Shown: positions 1 through 7,515 of the stretch, one piece after another
How the letters are laid out: every line of letters starts with the position of its first letter
Numbering within the stretch: the first letter of the stretch is position 1
NCBI RefSeq assembly: GCF_001854885.1
Contig: NZ_MDDV01000024.1
Span: forward strand, 62,001 to 126,000
Direction of reading: 5' to 3'
DNA: 64,000 nucleotides
Source of the DNA: Ensifer sp. LCM 4579
GTDB taxonomy: Bacteria; Pseudomonadota; Alphaproteobacteria; Rhizobiales; Rhizobiaceae
Program-made: the position numbers and the translations under genes
Notes under the pieces: model-generated
What the model was told of the DNA's origin: nothing
Database searches by the model: none
The model's input: the letters and a program-made list of their open reading frames with translations, nothing else

Positions 1-566
1 AGGCCGAATGCGCTGATCGCGAGCAGCGACGAGCCGATCGCATTGATCATCGGCATTCCGGTCGCGGCAATCAGCCCCGGCACGATCAGAAAGCCGCCGC
101 CGATGCCGAAAAAGCCGGAGAGCGCACCGGTCGCCAGCGCCACCGCCGCCGTCAGCCAGCACATGCGCGCATCGACGGGGCGCGGCTCGCCGCCCGTAGC
201 ACGCCGCGGCCACAGCATGGCGAGGCCGACGGCGATCATGACCAGGCCGAAGAGGAAGAGCAGCTTCTCGCCATCGAGCGCCTTGGCCAGGGAGGACGCG
301 ACAAGCGCACCCACTGTGCCGATGAGCGCGAAAACGATGGCGCAGCGCCACCAGACGTGTCCGGCTCGCGCGTGACCGGCAAAATTCGCCAGCGCGCTCG
401 CCGAGACGGCAAGGGCGCTCGTGCCGATCGCCACATGCGTTCCGCCGACGCCGACCACGTAGATGAGGAGCGGCACGGCAAGAATCGAGCCGCCGCCCCC
501 GAGCAGCCCGAGGGAAAAACCGACAAGCCCACCGGAACCGATCGCCGCCATCATACCCGCTGCCAT
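1..566 (-). CDS. TauE/SafE family sulfite/sulfur-anion exporter (partial, runs off left edge)
   Basis: Membrane permease of the TauE/SafE family, which exports sulfite or related sulfur anions; only the first 188 or so codons lie in the window. The N-terminus is hydrophobic and contains the family's glycine-rich repeat (GLLGGGGSILAVPLL near residues 20-34), and a second copy of that type (GFFGIGGGFLIVPG) appears further on, as expected for a duplicated fold. ATG at 566 is preceded by AGGGAG at good spacing; two in-frame ATGs at 554 and 551 overlap the upstream stop and are alternatives. It is the last visible gene of the blh-bigR operon, so removal of sulfite made by the persulfide dioxygenase is the likely role. 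That role is inferred from context. Confidence 0.85.
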   Translation of the reverse strand, partial: MAAGMMAAIGSGGLVGFSLGLLGGGGSILAVPLLIYVVGVGGTHVAIGTSALAVSASALANFAGHARAGHVWWRCAIVFALIGTVGALVASSLAKALDGEKLLFLFGLVMIAVGLAMLWPRRATGGEPRPVDARMCWLTAAVALATGALSGFFGIGGGFLIVPGLIAATGMPMINAIGSSLLAISAFG

Positions 567-997
567 AGCCGCGCTCCCTGCAGGCGATCATGCGCCGCCA
601 TTCCGGCGAACATGGCGGCGACGAAGAGAACCGTCGCGGGCACGCCGAGCGACAGTGATGCCAGTGCCGGCCCCGGGCAGAGCCCGACCATGCCCCAGCC
701 GACGCCGAAGATCGCCGAGCCGATGATCAGCCGCCGGTCGATCCCCCGCGTCTCCGGCAAGTGGAACCGATCGTCGAGAAGCGGCCTTGGCATGCGGCGC
801 ACCAGCGCCATGCCCGCGGCCGACACGATCACGGCGCCCGCGAGCACGAAGGCGAGCGTCGGATCCCAGTCACGGGTGATATCGAGAAAGCCGCGCACGC
901 GGGCCGGGTTCAGCATTCCCGATATGGAAAGACCGAGGCCGAAAATCGTGCCGGAGATCAGGGCCGCGGCAACGCGATAAGCTGCATTCCTGTTCAT
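551..997 (-). CDS. YeeE/YedE-family membrane protein (second half, PmpB-like)
   Basis: Small integral membrane protein of 148 residues from the YeeE/YedE (DUF6691) family, which transports thiosulfate or other sulfur-containing ions. Four hydrophobic segments are visible. The family's conserved patch (GVGWGMVGLCPGPAL, roughly residues 99-113) contains the single cysteine expected for handling sulfur. ATG at 997 overlaps the stop of the preceding gene by four bases (ATGA), indicating translational coupling. Together with the upstream gene it makes the two halves of one YeeE-like transporter, as in other BigR-controlled operons. The exact substrate cannot be read from sequence. Confidence 0.85.
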   Translation of the reverse strand: MNRNAAYRVAAALISGTIFGLGLSISGMLNPARVRGFLDITRDWDPTLAFVLAGAVIVSAAGMALVRRMPRPLLDDRFHLPETRGIDRRLIIGSAIFGVGWGMVGLCPGPALASLSLGVPATVLFVAAMFAGMAAHDRLQGARLWQRV

Positions 998-1404
998 TGA
1001 AAGAACCCCATCAGGTAGACCGTTGCGATTGCCGTGGCCATGAAGGTACCGACCGCCGCCATGGACCGGCGCGATAGCCGGGCGAGCCCGACGACGCCGT
1101 GGCCGCTGGTGCAGCCGGAGCCCATGCGCGATCCGTAGCCGACCAGCAGTCCGCCCGCGACGACGATCGGCCAAGACGCCGCCAGCACGACGGCAGGCCA
1201 TTCTCCGAGGACCAGCCGGTAAAGCACCGGCCCCAGGATCAATCCGAGGACAAAGGCCGTGCCGGTCGCCGTCTGCACACCCTGCAACAGTCGTCCGGCA
1301 ATGCCGCTGACACCCGCCACCCGGCCATTTGAAACGACGAGGATCACGGCCGAGAGCCCGATCAGCATTCCACCCAGCAATCCGCTGGCATAGGTCGCCA
1401 TCAT
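994..1404 (-). CDS. YeeE/YedE-family membrane protein (first half, PmpA-like)
   Basis: Membrane protein of 136 residues and partner of the following YeeE/YedE half. The diagnostic stretch [17 protein letters not shown] (about residues 94-110) carries the conserved cysteine seen in thiosulfate/sulfur-ion channels of this family. Four hydrophobic helices are apparent. The ATG at 1404 overlaps the bigR stop codon by four bases (ATGA), and its own stop overlaps the next start in the same way. Family knowledge suggests movement of a sulfur species across the inner membrane; the position behind blh and bigR suggests thiosulfate or sulfide-derived sulfur. Confidence 0.85.
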   Translation of the reverse strand: MMATYASGLLGGMLIGLSAVILVVSNGRVAGVSGIAGRLLQGVQTATGTAFVLGLILGPVLYRLVLGEWPAVVLAASWPIVVAGGLLVGYGSRMGSGCTSGHGVVGLARLSRRSMAAVGTFMATAIATVYLMGFFQ

Positions 1405-1730
1405 TTCGTGTCCTCACCGCAGAAGATGTCATAGAGAGCCATCACCAGCCGCGCGGCCTTGTCGTCGGTCAGCCGGTAGAAGACATGCTTGGCGTCGCGC
1501 CGCGTTGCGACGAAGCCCGCCTCGCGCAGCACCGTCAGCTGCTGCGAAAGCGTCGGCTGGTGGATGCCGAGCATCTCTTCCAGCTGGCTGACCGAATACT
1601 CGCCTTCCACCAGTGTGCAGACGATCATCAGCCGATTGTGGTTGGCGAGCGTCTTCAGGAGCGTCGCCGCCTCGCCTGCCCGCTCGCCCATGTCCGGAGA
1701 GATCTCCGGACTCTTCAACACACTTCGCAT
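1401..1730 (-). CDS. bigR: BigR/SqrR-type ArsR-family persulfide-sensing repressor
   Basis: Winged-helix repressor of the ArsR family, 109 residues from the chosen start. The helix-turn-helix region is SVSQLEEMLGIHQPTLSQQL (residues 46-65). Cys38 (IVCTLVEG) and Cys104 (DIFCGED) match the cysteine pair that forms a polysulfide link in BigR and SqrR proteins; these are known to derepress sulfide-detoxification operons. ATG at 1730 has AAAGGAAC just upstream and begins 11 bases after the blh stop. An ATG at 1751 would add seven residues and overlap blh but lacks a good ribosome site. It lies second in the operon it probably controls through the inverted repeat upstream of blh. Confidence 0.9.
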   Translation of the reverse strand: MRSVLKSPEISPDMGERAGEAATLLKTLANHNRLMIVCTLVEGEYSVSQLEEMLGIHQPTLSQQLTVLREAGFVATRRDAKHVFYRLTDDKAARLVMALYDIFCGEDTK

Positions 1731-1741
1731 GCCTGTTCCTT

Positions 1742-2632
1742 TCAGTCCCATGCCGCACCCTGCAGCGCATTGATGGGAAATTTCAGATAGCGCGCGCCGT
1801 TCGACTCCGGTTCAGGCAGTCGGCCGCCGCGGATATTCACCTGCAGCGCATGCAGGATCAGCTTCGGCATCGGCAGCGTCCTGTCGCGTGCCTCGCGCAA
1901 TTCCACGAAGGCATCCTCGGTCATGCCGGCGAGATGCGGATTGGAGCGCTTCTCCTCGCCGACCGTGCTTTCCCAGCGCGCCTCGCGGCCGTCCGGCTGG
2001 TAGTCATGCCCGGTGAAGAGACGGGTTTCGTCCGGCAGCGCGAGAATCCGGCTGATCGAACGCCACAGTTGCCGCGCATCGCCGCCGGGAAAGTCCGCAC
2101 GCGCCGTGCCGCTGTCGGGCATGAAGATCGTGTCGTGCACGAAGGCGGCGTCGCCGACCACATAGGTGACGGAGGCGAGCGTATGGCCCGGCGAATAGAT
2201 GACCTGCCCGGCGATCGAGCCGACGGAGAAGCGCTCGCCATCGGCGAAGAGATGGTCCCATTGCGACCCGTCCGTTTCGAGCTCGGGCCAATTATAGATG
2301 CCCTTCCACAGCCTCTGGACGCGCACAACCTCCGACCCGATCCCGGTCGGCGCCCCGGTCTTCTCCTTCAGATAGGCGGCGGCCGAGAAGTGGTCGGCAT
2401 GGGGATGGGTATCCAGGATCCATTCGACCGTCAGCCCCTTTCCGGCGACGTAGTCGAGGATCTGGTCCGCCTGCACCGTCGCCGTAGCACCCGACTTCTC
2501 GTCGAAGTCGAGCACCGGGTCGATGATGGCGCAACGCTTGGTCAGCGGATCCGAAACCACATATTGTATGCTGCCCGTACGCTCCTCGTAGAAGCCTTTG
2601 ACATCCGGTCTTGCAGTTGCTGCTGCAGGCAT
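1742..2632 (-). CDS. blh: Blh persulfide dioxygenase (ETHE1-like metallo-beta-lactamase fold)
   Basis: Metal-dependent hydrolase-fold protein of 296 residues, probably oxidising glutathione persulfide to sulfite. The metal-binding motif THPHADHFSA (about residues 65-74) is the HxHxDH signature, and a later GTARADFPGGDARQLWRSI stretch and the FTGHDY histidine (TGHDYQPDG) are typical of ETHE1/Blh enzymes. It is a single-domain Blh: no rhodanese or DUF442 phosphatase-like domain is fused to it. ATG at 2632 is preceded by GGAGG; an upstream TTG would place the start inside the operator. It is the first gene of the five-gene sulfur operon, directly downstream of the palindromic operator. Confidence 0.9.
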   Translation of the reverse strand: MPAAATARPDVKGFYEERTGSIQYVVSDPLTKRCAIIDPVLDFDEKSGATATVQADQILDYVAGKGLTVEWILDTHPHADHFSAAAYLKEKTGAPTGIGSEVVRVQRLWKGIYNWPELETDGSQWDHLFADGERFSVGSIAGQVIYSPGHTLASVTYVVGDAAFVHDTIFMPDSGTARADFPGGDARQLWRSISRILALPDETRLFTGHDYQPDGREARWESTVGEEKRSNPHLAGMTEDAFVELREARDRTLPMPKLILHALQVNIRGGRLPEPESNGARYLKFPINALQGAAWD

Positions 2633-2652
2633 TGGTGCCTCCGTTTGCGTTA

Positions 2653-2683
2653 TCAATATACAATTAAATATATTGTATATTGA
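2653..2683 (-). promoter_or_regulatory. Perfect 12-bp inverted repeat, probable BigR operator
   Basis: TCAATATACAAT (2653-2664) and ATTGTATATTGA (2672-2683) are exact reverse complements separated by seven A/T bases. The element lies 20 bases upstream of the blh start in a strikingly AT-rich patch. BigR-family repressors are known to bind AT-rich palindromes overlapping the promoter of their own operon, so this is the obvious candidate site. Assignment to BigR is by context. Confidence 0.8.
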
Positions 2684-2761
2684 CTTCCCGAACAAGTCCG
2701 TTGCAGAGCTGCGGCAATTTGACCGCAGTGCCTGTGACGGAGCGCTGAAAGCAGGAATTAT

Positions 2762-2914
2762 CGCACGGCCGCGAGCCAGGACGCGATCACATATGGTGTT
2801 GCACTGGCGCCGCAGGCAAAGCCGGTGAGCCTATGCATCAATGATCAGTGGCGCATCTGCTTCGTCTGGAGGGATGCCCGTATCGAAGACGTCGAAATAG
2901 TTGACTGCCATTGA
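2762..2914 (+). pseudogene. Remnant of a HigB (RelE-type) toxin
   Basis: Only the C-terminal part is recognisable: the frame ending at the TGA at 2912 reads LCINDQWRICFVWRDARIED then VEIVDCH, which is the usual end of HigB toxins (INDQWRICF...EIVDYH). Upstream of about 2820 the frame remains open but no longer resembles HigB, and no start or N-terminal RelE fold is visible. It sits 30 bases before the higA start, the normal higBA order. The 5' boundary given is only the limit of the open frame examined. The toxin is probably non-functional. Confidence 0.6.
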
Positions 2915-2944
2915 GAGCCAATGGTGACGCACAAGGAGCTTGAG

Positions 2945-3246
2945 ATGACCCACGTTCTTCCCCCGGTCCATCCGGGCGAAATCCTTCGCGAAGAATACCT
3001 GCTTCCCCTTGAGATGAGCGCCGGCGCACTGGCGAAGAAGCTCAATGTTCCGCGCACCCGCATCGAGCGTATCGCGGCGGAGCAAACACCGATAACTACG
3101 GATACCGCCCTGCGCCTCGCCAGATATATTTCCGCACGACGCCGGAATACTGGATGAACATGCAGACCAGCTTCGACCTCAAGACAGAGGAAGTTGCGCT
3201 TCATGACGAACTGGAACGGATCCCGGAAATTGAGACGGCAGCATAG
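2945..3246 (+). pseudogene. HigA antitoxin gene with a frameshift
   Basis: ATG at 2945 follows AAGGAG and opens a HigA-type helix-turn-helix protein (VHPGEILREEYLLPLEMSAGALA, then a LNVPRTRIERI recognition region). Near 3124-3131 the sequence AGATATATTTCC contains two extra bases, one AT unit, compared with a frame that continues YFRTTPEYWMNMQTSFDLK and ends IPEIETAA at the TAG at 3244. That continuation is the normal C-terminus of HigA. Without correction the protein stops at 3157 (71 residues from this start) after a nonsense tail. With its toxin partner also damaged, the pair looks like a decaying toxin-antitoxin locus; a sequencing error is the other explanation. Confidence 0.75.
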
Positions 3247-3410
3247 CTGGATCCTGCCCCCCGCGCGGCCCGATCCCCCCTGGCAATGCGAGGGGACCCG
3301 CCGGACACAACCGGTACCGCCGGCGACGAAGGCGCGCTGACCCGAAAGATCGAAAAATGGAGAGCTCGTGTCGCGCACCTACGCCTGCGTCGCACGCTAG
3401 CGCGGCGTCA

Positions 3411-4043
3411 CTACAGGCATGGTCGCTGACCCGGATGGAGCTCGAGGTATCTCAACAGTTCCTGGCTACAGTCTTTGAGCGCGGAACTGTCTTGGCTTGC
3501 CTTGGCGATCGCCATTGCCCCCCAATAGGATGCGATTATGAAGTTCGCCGCGGTCTCGGCGTCCAGAGGGGCGCAGTGGCCGGCGCGTTGATCGGCGCGG
3601 ATCTTTTGCGCAAGCTCTTTTCGCCATTTCTCGAGGATTGCGATTGCGGCCTTGCGCATGTCGTCGTCCTGTCTGGCCAGTTCGCTCACCATGTTGCCGA
3701 GCGGGCATCCCGACACAAAGCCCTGTTGGTCCAGTTCTCGGATAATCCTGGCGAATATGGCTTCCACGCCGGCGGATGCCGTCTTGGCCTCCGCGACCGG
3801 CTTGATCCACGTTTCTTCGACAGCGTCGGCGACATTGCCGTGCAATACCGCAAGCCCCAATTCCTTCTTGGTCGGGAAGTGATGTGAGAAGGCACCTCCC
3901 GTCACGCCAGCCGCCGTCTTCAGGTCCTGTACGCTGGTAACGCCGTAGCCGCGCGTGCTGAAGGCGCTGAAGGCGGTGTCGACAATCCGCTTCCTTATCC
4001 CTTCAGGATCGTTCGATCTTCGCTTGTTCAGACGCTTCGCCAT
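3411..4043 (-). CDS. TetR-family transcriptional regulator
   Basis: 210-residue TetR regulator. The N-terminal DNA-binding domain is clear (IVDTAFSAFSTRGYGVTSVQ, then DLKTAAGVTGGAFSHHFPTK, about residues 18-57). The ligand domain is of the type with a C-terminal YRI-like region (CPLGNMVSELARQDDDMRKA). ATG at 4043 was chosen because the domain starts normally there; an open frame continues far upstream but contains no further domain. It is divergent from the NIPSNAP gene at 4140, and the 96 bases between hold two palindromic sites, so it probably represses both itself and its neighbour. The inducer is unknown. Confidence 0.85.
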   Translation of the reverse strand: MAKRLNKRRSNDPEGIRKRIVDTAFSAFSTRGYGVTSVQDLKTAAGVTGGAFSHHFPTKKELGLAVLHGNVADAVEETWIKPVAEAKTASAGVEAIFARIIRELDQQGFVSGCPLGNMVSELARQDDDMRKAAIAILEKWRKELAQKIRADQRAGHCAPLDAETAANFIIASYWGAMAIAKASQDSSALKDCSQELLRYLELHPGQRPCL

Positions 4044-4064
4044 CGGTGGGTTCTGTAGCACGGC

Positions 4065-4114
4065 TTGACAAACAGGACAACTGACCTGTATTCGAACAGG
4101 ACAATCATCCTGTT
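4065..4114 (+). promoter_or_regulatory. Divergent promoter with two probable TetR operators
   Basis: AACAGGACAA occurs twice (4071-4080 and 4095-4104), exactly 24 bases apart. Each copy begins a palindrome: ACAGG...CCTGT at 4072-4089, and the better AACAGGA...TCCTGTT at 4095-4114 with a 6-base spacer. A TTGACA at 4065-4070 lies 16-17 bases before TGTATT/GTATTC, giving a likely promoter for the NIPSNAP gene that the operators cover. Spacing of about two helical turns suggests two dimers bound on one face. Confidence 0.65.
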
Positions 4115-4139
4115 TGGAGGAATCGTTTTGGAGGAATCG

Positions 4140-4880
4140 ATGCGAAACACCGCGACTGCAGCCCAGGTCTTCGAGCTCCGCCAGTACCGCCTCCATCCAG
4201 ATGCGCGGGAAACGCTGATCGATGTCTTCGATCGAGAATTCCTGGAGCCACAGGAGGAGGCCGGCATGCATGTGGTGGCTCAATTCCGTGATCTCGATGA
4301 AACCGACAGCTTCGTCTGGCTGCGGGGATTTGCGAACATGGAAACGCGAGCGGATGCGCTCGGCCGTTTTTACGGAGGATCCGTCTGGTCGAAGCATCGC
4401 GACGTGGCCAACGGCACAATGGTCAATTCCGACAACGTTCTGCTGCTGCGCCCGGCCAAGCTCGATTCGAGTTTTCAGCCATCCGCCGCCGAGCGGCCGC
4501 GCCCCGACAGCACTGCGCAGTCGTCAGCGATCTTTCTCTGCGCGATCCATTACACTGCACCCGGCAAGGAGGAGGCTTTTGCCACGTTCTTCGAGGATGA
4601 GCTCCGCTTGCCGCTTCTCGAAAGCGGAGCGACTATCCCTGCCACCTTCGTCAGCGAACACAGCGCCAACACCTTTCCAAGGCTGCCGGTGCGGCAAGGA
4701 GAAGCGGTTTTTGTGGCTCTTCTCCGGTTTTCTACGCCGCAAGCCTACGCCACCCACCGCGGCGCCCTGGCAGCCTCGAGGCAGTGGACGGAGGAAATCG
4801 AGCCGCAGATCAGCCAACGCACATGGCGGCCCACCGAGGTGCTGAGACTATCGCCGACGTCACGATCGCTGTTGCGCTAG
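4140..4880 (+). CDS. NIPSNAP family protein
   Basis: 246-residue protein built from two NIPSNAP-like ferredoxin-fold halves: FELRQYRLHPDARETLIDVF near the N-terminus (residues 10-29) and a second alpha/beta segment beginning IFLCAIHYTAPGKEEAFATF. No enzymatic reaction is established for bacterial members. ATG at 4140 was chosen because GGAGG precedes it; the 14-base segment TTTGGAGGAATCGT is nearly repeated immediately upstream, duplicating the ribosome site. The gene is single, divergent from the TetR regulator, and followed by a palindromic repeat element. A TetR-controlled stress or degradation role is possible but not shown. Confidence 0.8.
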   Translation: MRNTATAAQVFELRQYRLHPDARETLIDVFDREFLEPQEEAGMHVVAQFRDLDETDSFVWLRGFANMETRADALGRFYGGSVWSKHRDVANGTMVNSDNVLLLRPAKLDSSFQPSAAERPRPDSTAQSSAIFLCAIHYTAPGKEEAFATFFEDELRLPLLESGATIPATFVSEHSANTFPRLPVRQGEAVFVALLRFSTPQAYATHRGALAASRQWTEEIEPQISQRTWRPTEVLRLSPTSRSLLR

Positions 4881-4925
4881 CCTTATCGGCCCCGCCACCT
4901 GCCATTCGTTGGTCGAGATCACCTA

Positions 4926-5024
4926 CTGCATGTCTCCTTTAATCGACCTCGATTAAAGGAGACATGCAGCAATCCAAAGTGCTACAGCGACCTTTGCGCG
5001 TCTAATAAAGACGCGGCGCCGTAG
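4926..5024 (+). repeat. Two-hairpin dispersed repeat, copy 1
   Basis: First hairpin: a perfect 20-base inverted repeat (4926-4945 with 4950-4969, loop ACCT). Second hairpin: CTACAGCG at 4982-4989 pairs with CGCCGTAG at 5017-5024 around an inner GCGCGTCT/AGACGCG-type stem. The same element recurs at 16321 and 56528 and in partial form elsewhere in the window. It lies between the convergent NIPSNAP and TauE genes and may help terminate both. A 13-codon frame starting at 4964 (MQQSKVLQRPLRV, stop TAA at 5003) sits across the two hairpins. Confidence 0.85.
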
Positions 5025-5029
5025 TCCGC

Positions 5030-5851
5030 TCAGCCATAGAGGCTATAGAAGAACCGCAACGCGATCAGTGTCATGAAAATGCCGAAGCCGGCCTCGAGCT
5101 GGCGCCGGCCCATGGCATGGGCGAGCGCCACCCCGACCGGCGCGACCAGGAGCGTGATCGGGATGATCAGCCCCACGGCGATCCAGTTGATGAAACCGGT
5201 CGAAAGCGGCGGCAGGCCTGCCTCCCCCCAGCCGGCCCAGACATAGCCGAACAGGCCGGGGATCGAGATCAGCACGCCGACGCCGGAGGAGGTTGCGACC
5301 GCCTGGTGGATCGGCCGGCCGTAGAGAGTCATGAAGGTGTTGTTCAGCACCCCGCCGCCGACGCCCATCAGTCCGGAGAGGACGCCGATTGCCACGCCGA
5401 CCAGCCATTTTACCGGATTTTTCGGGAGATCCTTGCCGATGCGCCAGCTTGCCCGGTTGAAGATCATCCGGAAGGCGATCGCCAGTGCGATCACCGCGAA
5501 GATCAGCCGCAGCGTTTCGCTGCTGACATAGGCCGCGATCACCGTGGCGAGAACGGCGCCGAGCGGCACGGCGAGAAGCCAGTTGCGCAGGAGATCGATG
5601 TCGACGACCCCGCGCCGGTAATGCGACAGGAAGGAACGCACCGATGTCGGCACGATGATCGCAAGCGACGTGCCGACGGACAGGTGCATCCTCACCGCAT
5701 CGTCGACACCGAGAAGACCGAAGACCTGATAGAAGACCGGCACCAGGATCGCGCCGCCGCCGATGCCGAACAGGCCGGCCAGCACGCCCGCGACCACGCC
5801 GGCCGCAGCCAGCGCCAGCGCGAACATCATCAGTTCCGAAATCGGCGGCAT
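5030..5851 (-). CDS. TauE/SafE family anion permease
   Basis: 273-residue polytopic membrane protein of the TauE/SafE family (probable sulfite, sulfoacetate or related anion exporter). Both family repeats are present: AGLFGIGGGAILVPVFYQV near residues 25-43 and SGLMGVGGGVLNNTFMTLY near residues 159-177. About eight hydrophobic segments can be counted. Start ATG at 5851 is the only one that keeps the first membrane helix. It stands alone, with a palindromic repeat at its 3' end and a possible small RNA upstream on the other strand. Substrate is unknown. Confidence 0.85.
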   Translation of the reverse strand: MPPISELMMFALALAAAGVVAGVLAGLFGIGGGAILVPVFYQVFGLLGVDDAVRMHLSVGTSLAIIVPTSVRSFLSHYRRGVVDIDLLRNWLLAVPLGAVLATVIAAYVSSETLRLIFAVIALAIAFRMIFNRASWRIGKDLPKNPVKWLVGVAIGVLSGLMGVGGGVLNNTFMTLYGRPIHQAVATSSGVGVLISIPGLFGYVWAGWGEAGLPPLSTGFINWIAVGLIIPITLLVAPVGVALAHAMGRRQLEAGFGIFMTLIALRFFYSLYG

Positions 5852-5904
5852 GCAAAAATTCCCAGGGGCTGAAGCAGGCGAACGGACGTTGCCGTCACTG
5901 TCAC

Positions 5905-6030
5905 GAAACGGTGATGCTTTTCAATCACCTTGGAGCCGCTGGAGCGACCTCGCTCCCGTGATTTGCACCGGAGCCTTCCCCTGAAACTGGCTCCGGGTCC
6001 TTCGGCCGGCGCACCCCGCCGGCCTTTTTT
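5905..6030 (+). ncRNA. Candidate small RNA with serial hairpins and intrinsic terminator
   Basis: The plus strand of this gap holds four consecutive stems: GGTGAT/ATCACC (5910-5929), GGAGCG/CGCTCC with an ACCT loop (5941-5956), CCGGAGCC/GGCTCCGG (5968-5996) and GGCCGGC/GCCGGCC (6004-6024), followed by six T residues. No open reading frame on this strand ends at the terminator, so the transcript it terminates is probably non-coding. The 5' end is a guess; no convincing -35/-10 pair was seen. It runs opposite to both flanking genes. Confidence 0.45.
6004..6030 (+). terminator. Intrinsic terminator of the candidate small RNA
   Basis: GGCCGGC (6004-6010) pairs with GCCGGCC (6018-6024) and is followed by TTTTTT. 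The T run is on the plus strand, although both neighbouring protein genes are on the minus strand. Confidence 0.7.
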
Positions 6031-6072
6031 ATCCGCACTGGTGCGACCCGCCACGGTCTAAGGCGACCTGCC

Positions 6073-7320
6073 CTAATCGCAATGGCGGTAGCCGGACTTG
6101 CGGGTCCTCAAGTCGAAGTGGAAGTGGTCCTTGTGGAAAGGGTCGCTGCCGGGGCCGAGCACGGTGTGGAAATACTTGCAGCTGTCGGCGCGCACCGCCT
6201 TCAGGAGCCCGCGTTCGCGGAAGGCGAAGAAGCCCTTCCTGCGCACGTCGATCTCCTTGCCGTTCTTCAGCACGAACTTGCCGACATCGATCGCATTGCC
6301 GCGCGCATGCTCGGACATCGGATTGCCCCGCCGTGAGTTCATCGTGCGGCAGGAATAGCCGCCAAGCGGGCGGATCGTCTTGACCCCCGACCAGTAGCGA
6401 TAGCGCGAGGATGGCGCGAGCTCGTATTTCACCCACTGCGCAAAGGCCGCGGTGACCTGGCAGTTGAGCCTCACTGCCGGCTTCACGTCGATATTTCCGG
6501 AAAGGCCGCTGAGTTCGATCGGATAGTCGATGCCGCAGGACGGTCCGTCATGGATGCGCGGCAGGTCGCGGTAGACGACGCCGAGCTTTTTGAGTTGCTG
6601 CCGGCAGGCAATTTCCGAAGCCGGCATCCGTCCGGTATATTCCGGCGCGGCCAGCGGATTGCGGGCGCGCGGCAGGAAGGCCACCTGTTGCGGCTCCTCC
6701 GTGCGTCGCGGCCCTCGCTGCTGGACGGGAGAACGCATCGTCCCGGCGGCCCCGGCCGGGCTCCGCGCAGGCGCCAGCGGCGGCAGGTCGGGATCGTAGC
6801 CGAGCTCCGCCTGCTGCGGGGCCGGCGGGACCTGCGGTGCTGGCATTCCGCCGAGCTGGCGCACATTGTCCTCGCCGATCCCGCCGACCACCGGCTGGGC
6901 CGTCCCGCCCTCGGCGATCTGATTGGCCTGCTCCTCGGCAAGCCCGACCACCGGCTCGACGCCCAGCATCGCATCCATGTTCACGCCTTCAGGCGGAATG
7001 CTCATCGGGCCGGCGCTGGCCGACAACGTCGCTGCAGGATCGCTGCCGGTCATGGGCAAGCTCCCCTGCCCGGCCGGATCGGCCTCCATTGCGGCATCCG
7101 CCGTCCCGCTGAAGGACGGAACCGGCTTTGCCGGATAGGCAGCGGTCAGTTCCTGCTCCGGATCGGGCGGAACGCGGCTTGGTCTGATCGCCCCGACCCT
7201 GGAAGCGGAATCGATCCTCGCAGGTGGGGAAAGCACGTCGGTCGTGCAGGCCACAAGCGAAGCGGAGAGAAGCAGCGCCGCCAAGGGCCGGTGGAGAAGA
7301 GAAACACACGCCATACCCAT
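6073..7320 (-). CDS. Extensin-like lipoprotein (extensin C-terminal domain, M15-peptidase-like)
   Basis: 415-residue predicted lipoprotein. The N-terminus is a signal peptide ending in the lipobox LVAC (C at about residue 25). A long proline/alanine/glutamine-rich low-complexity region of about 210 residues follows. The C-terminal 180 residues form the bacterial extensin-like domain (ACRQQLKKLGV, GPSCGIDYPIEL, SCRTMNSRRG, MSEHARGNAIDVGKF, DHFHFDL), whose His/Asp positions (SEHARGNAID and DPFHKDHFH) resemble the zinc site of D-Ala-D-Ala carboxypeptidases. It is probably tethered to a membrane and acting on the cell wall; activity has not been established for most members. Starts at 7320 and 7314 (MACVSLL) are equally plausible. 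Confidence 0.85.
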   Translation of the reverse strand: MGMACVSLLHRPLAALLLSASLVACTTDVLSPPARIDSASRVGAIRPSRVPPDPEQELTAAYPAKPVPSFSGTADAAMEADPAGQGSLPMTGSDPAATLSASAGPMSIPPEGVNMDAMLGVEPVVGLAEEQANQIAEGGTAQPVVGGIGEDNVRQLGGMPAPQVPPAPQQAELGYDPDLPPLAPARSPAGAAGTMRSPVQQRGPRRTEEPQQVAFLPRARNPLAAPEYTGRMPASEIACRQQLKKLGVVYRDLPRIHDGPSCGIDYPIELSGLSGNIDVKPAVRLNCQVTAAFAQWVKYELAPSSRYRYWSGVKTIRPLGGYSCRTMNSRRGNPMSEHARGNAIDVGKFVLKNGKEIDVRRKGFFAFRERGLLKAVRADSCKYFHTVLGPGSDPFHKDHFHFDLRTRKSGYRHCD

Positions 7321-7515
7321 TGCCGCCTTCGTCCGTGGCGAGGCTCTGCGCTCCGCCGATGCACCCCACGGCCCGAAGGTGAACGCCGGCTATGTCGCCA
7401 GGCGGGCACGCGGCCGAAAAACTGACAGTTCGGCCGATTTTATGCAAACAGGGTAAACGAAGCCTTGCAAACCTTCCCCCTCTTCCGCAGACCTGCCCTC
7501 CCGAGGGGCGGCGCC

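Noticed and set aside
5941-6004. Cobalamin-riboswitch-like CCGGTGCAAATC on the minus strand upstream of the TauE gene
   Set aside because: The GGGGAAGG...CCGGTGCAAATC stretch resembles part of a B12 element, but the conserved CCCGCAACTGT box and the AGCCAGGAGACC end are missing, and the terminator-like T run is on the other strand.
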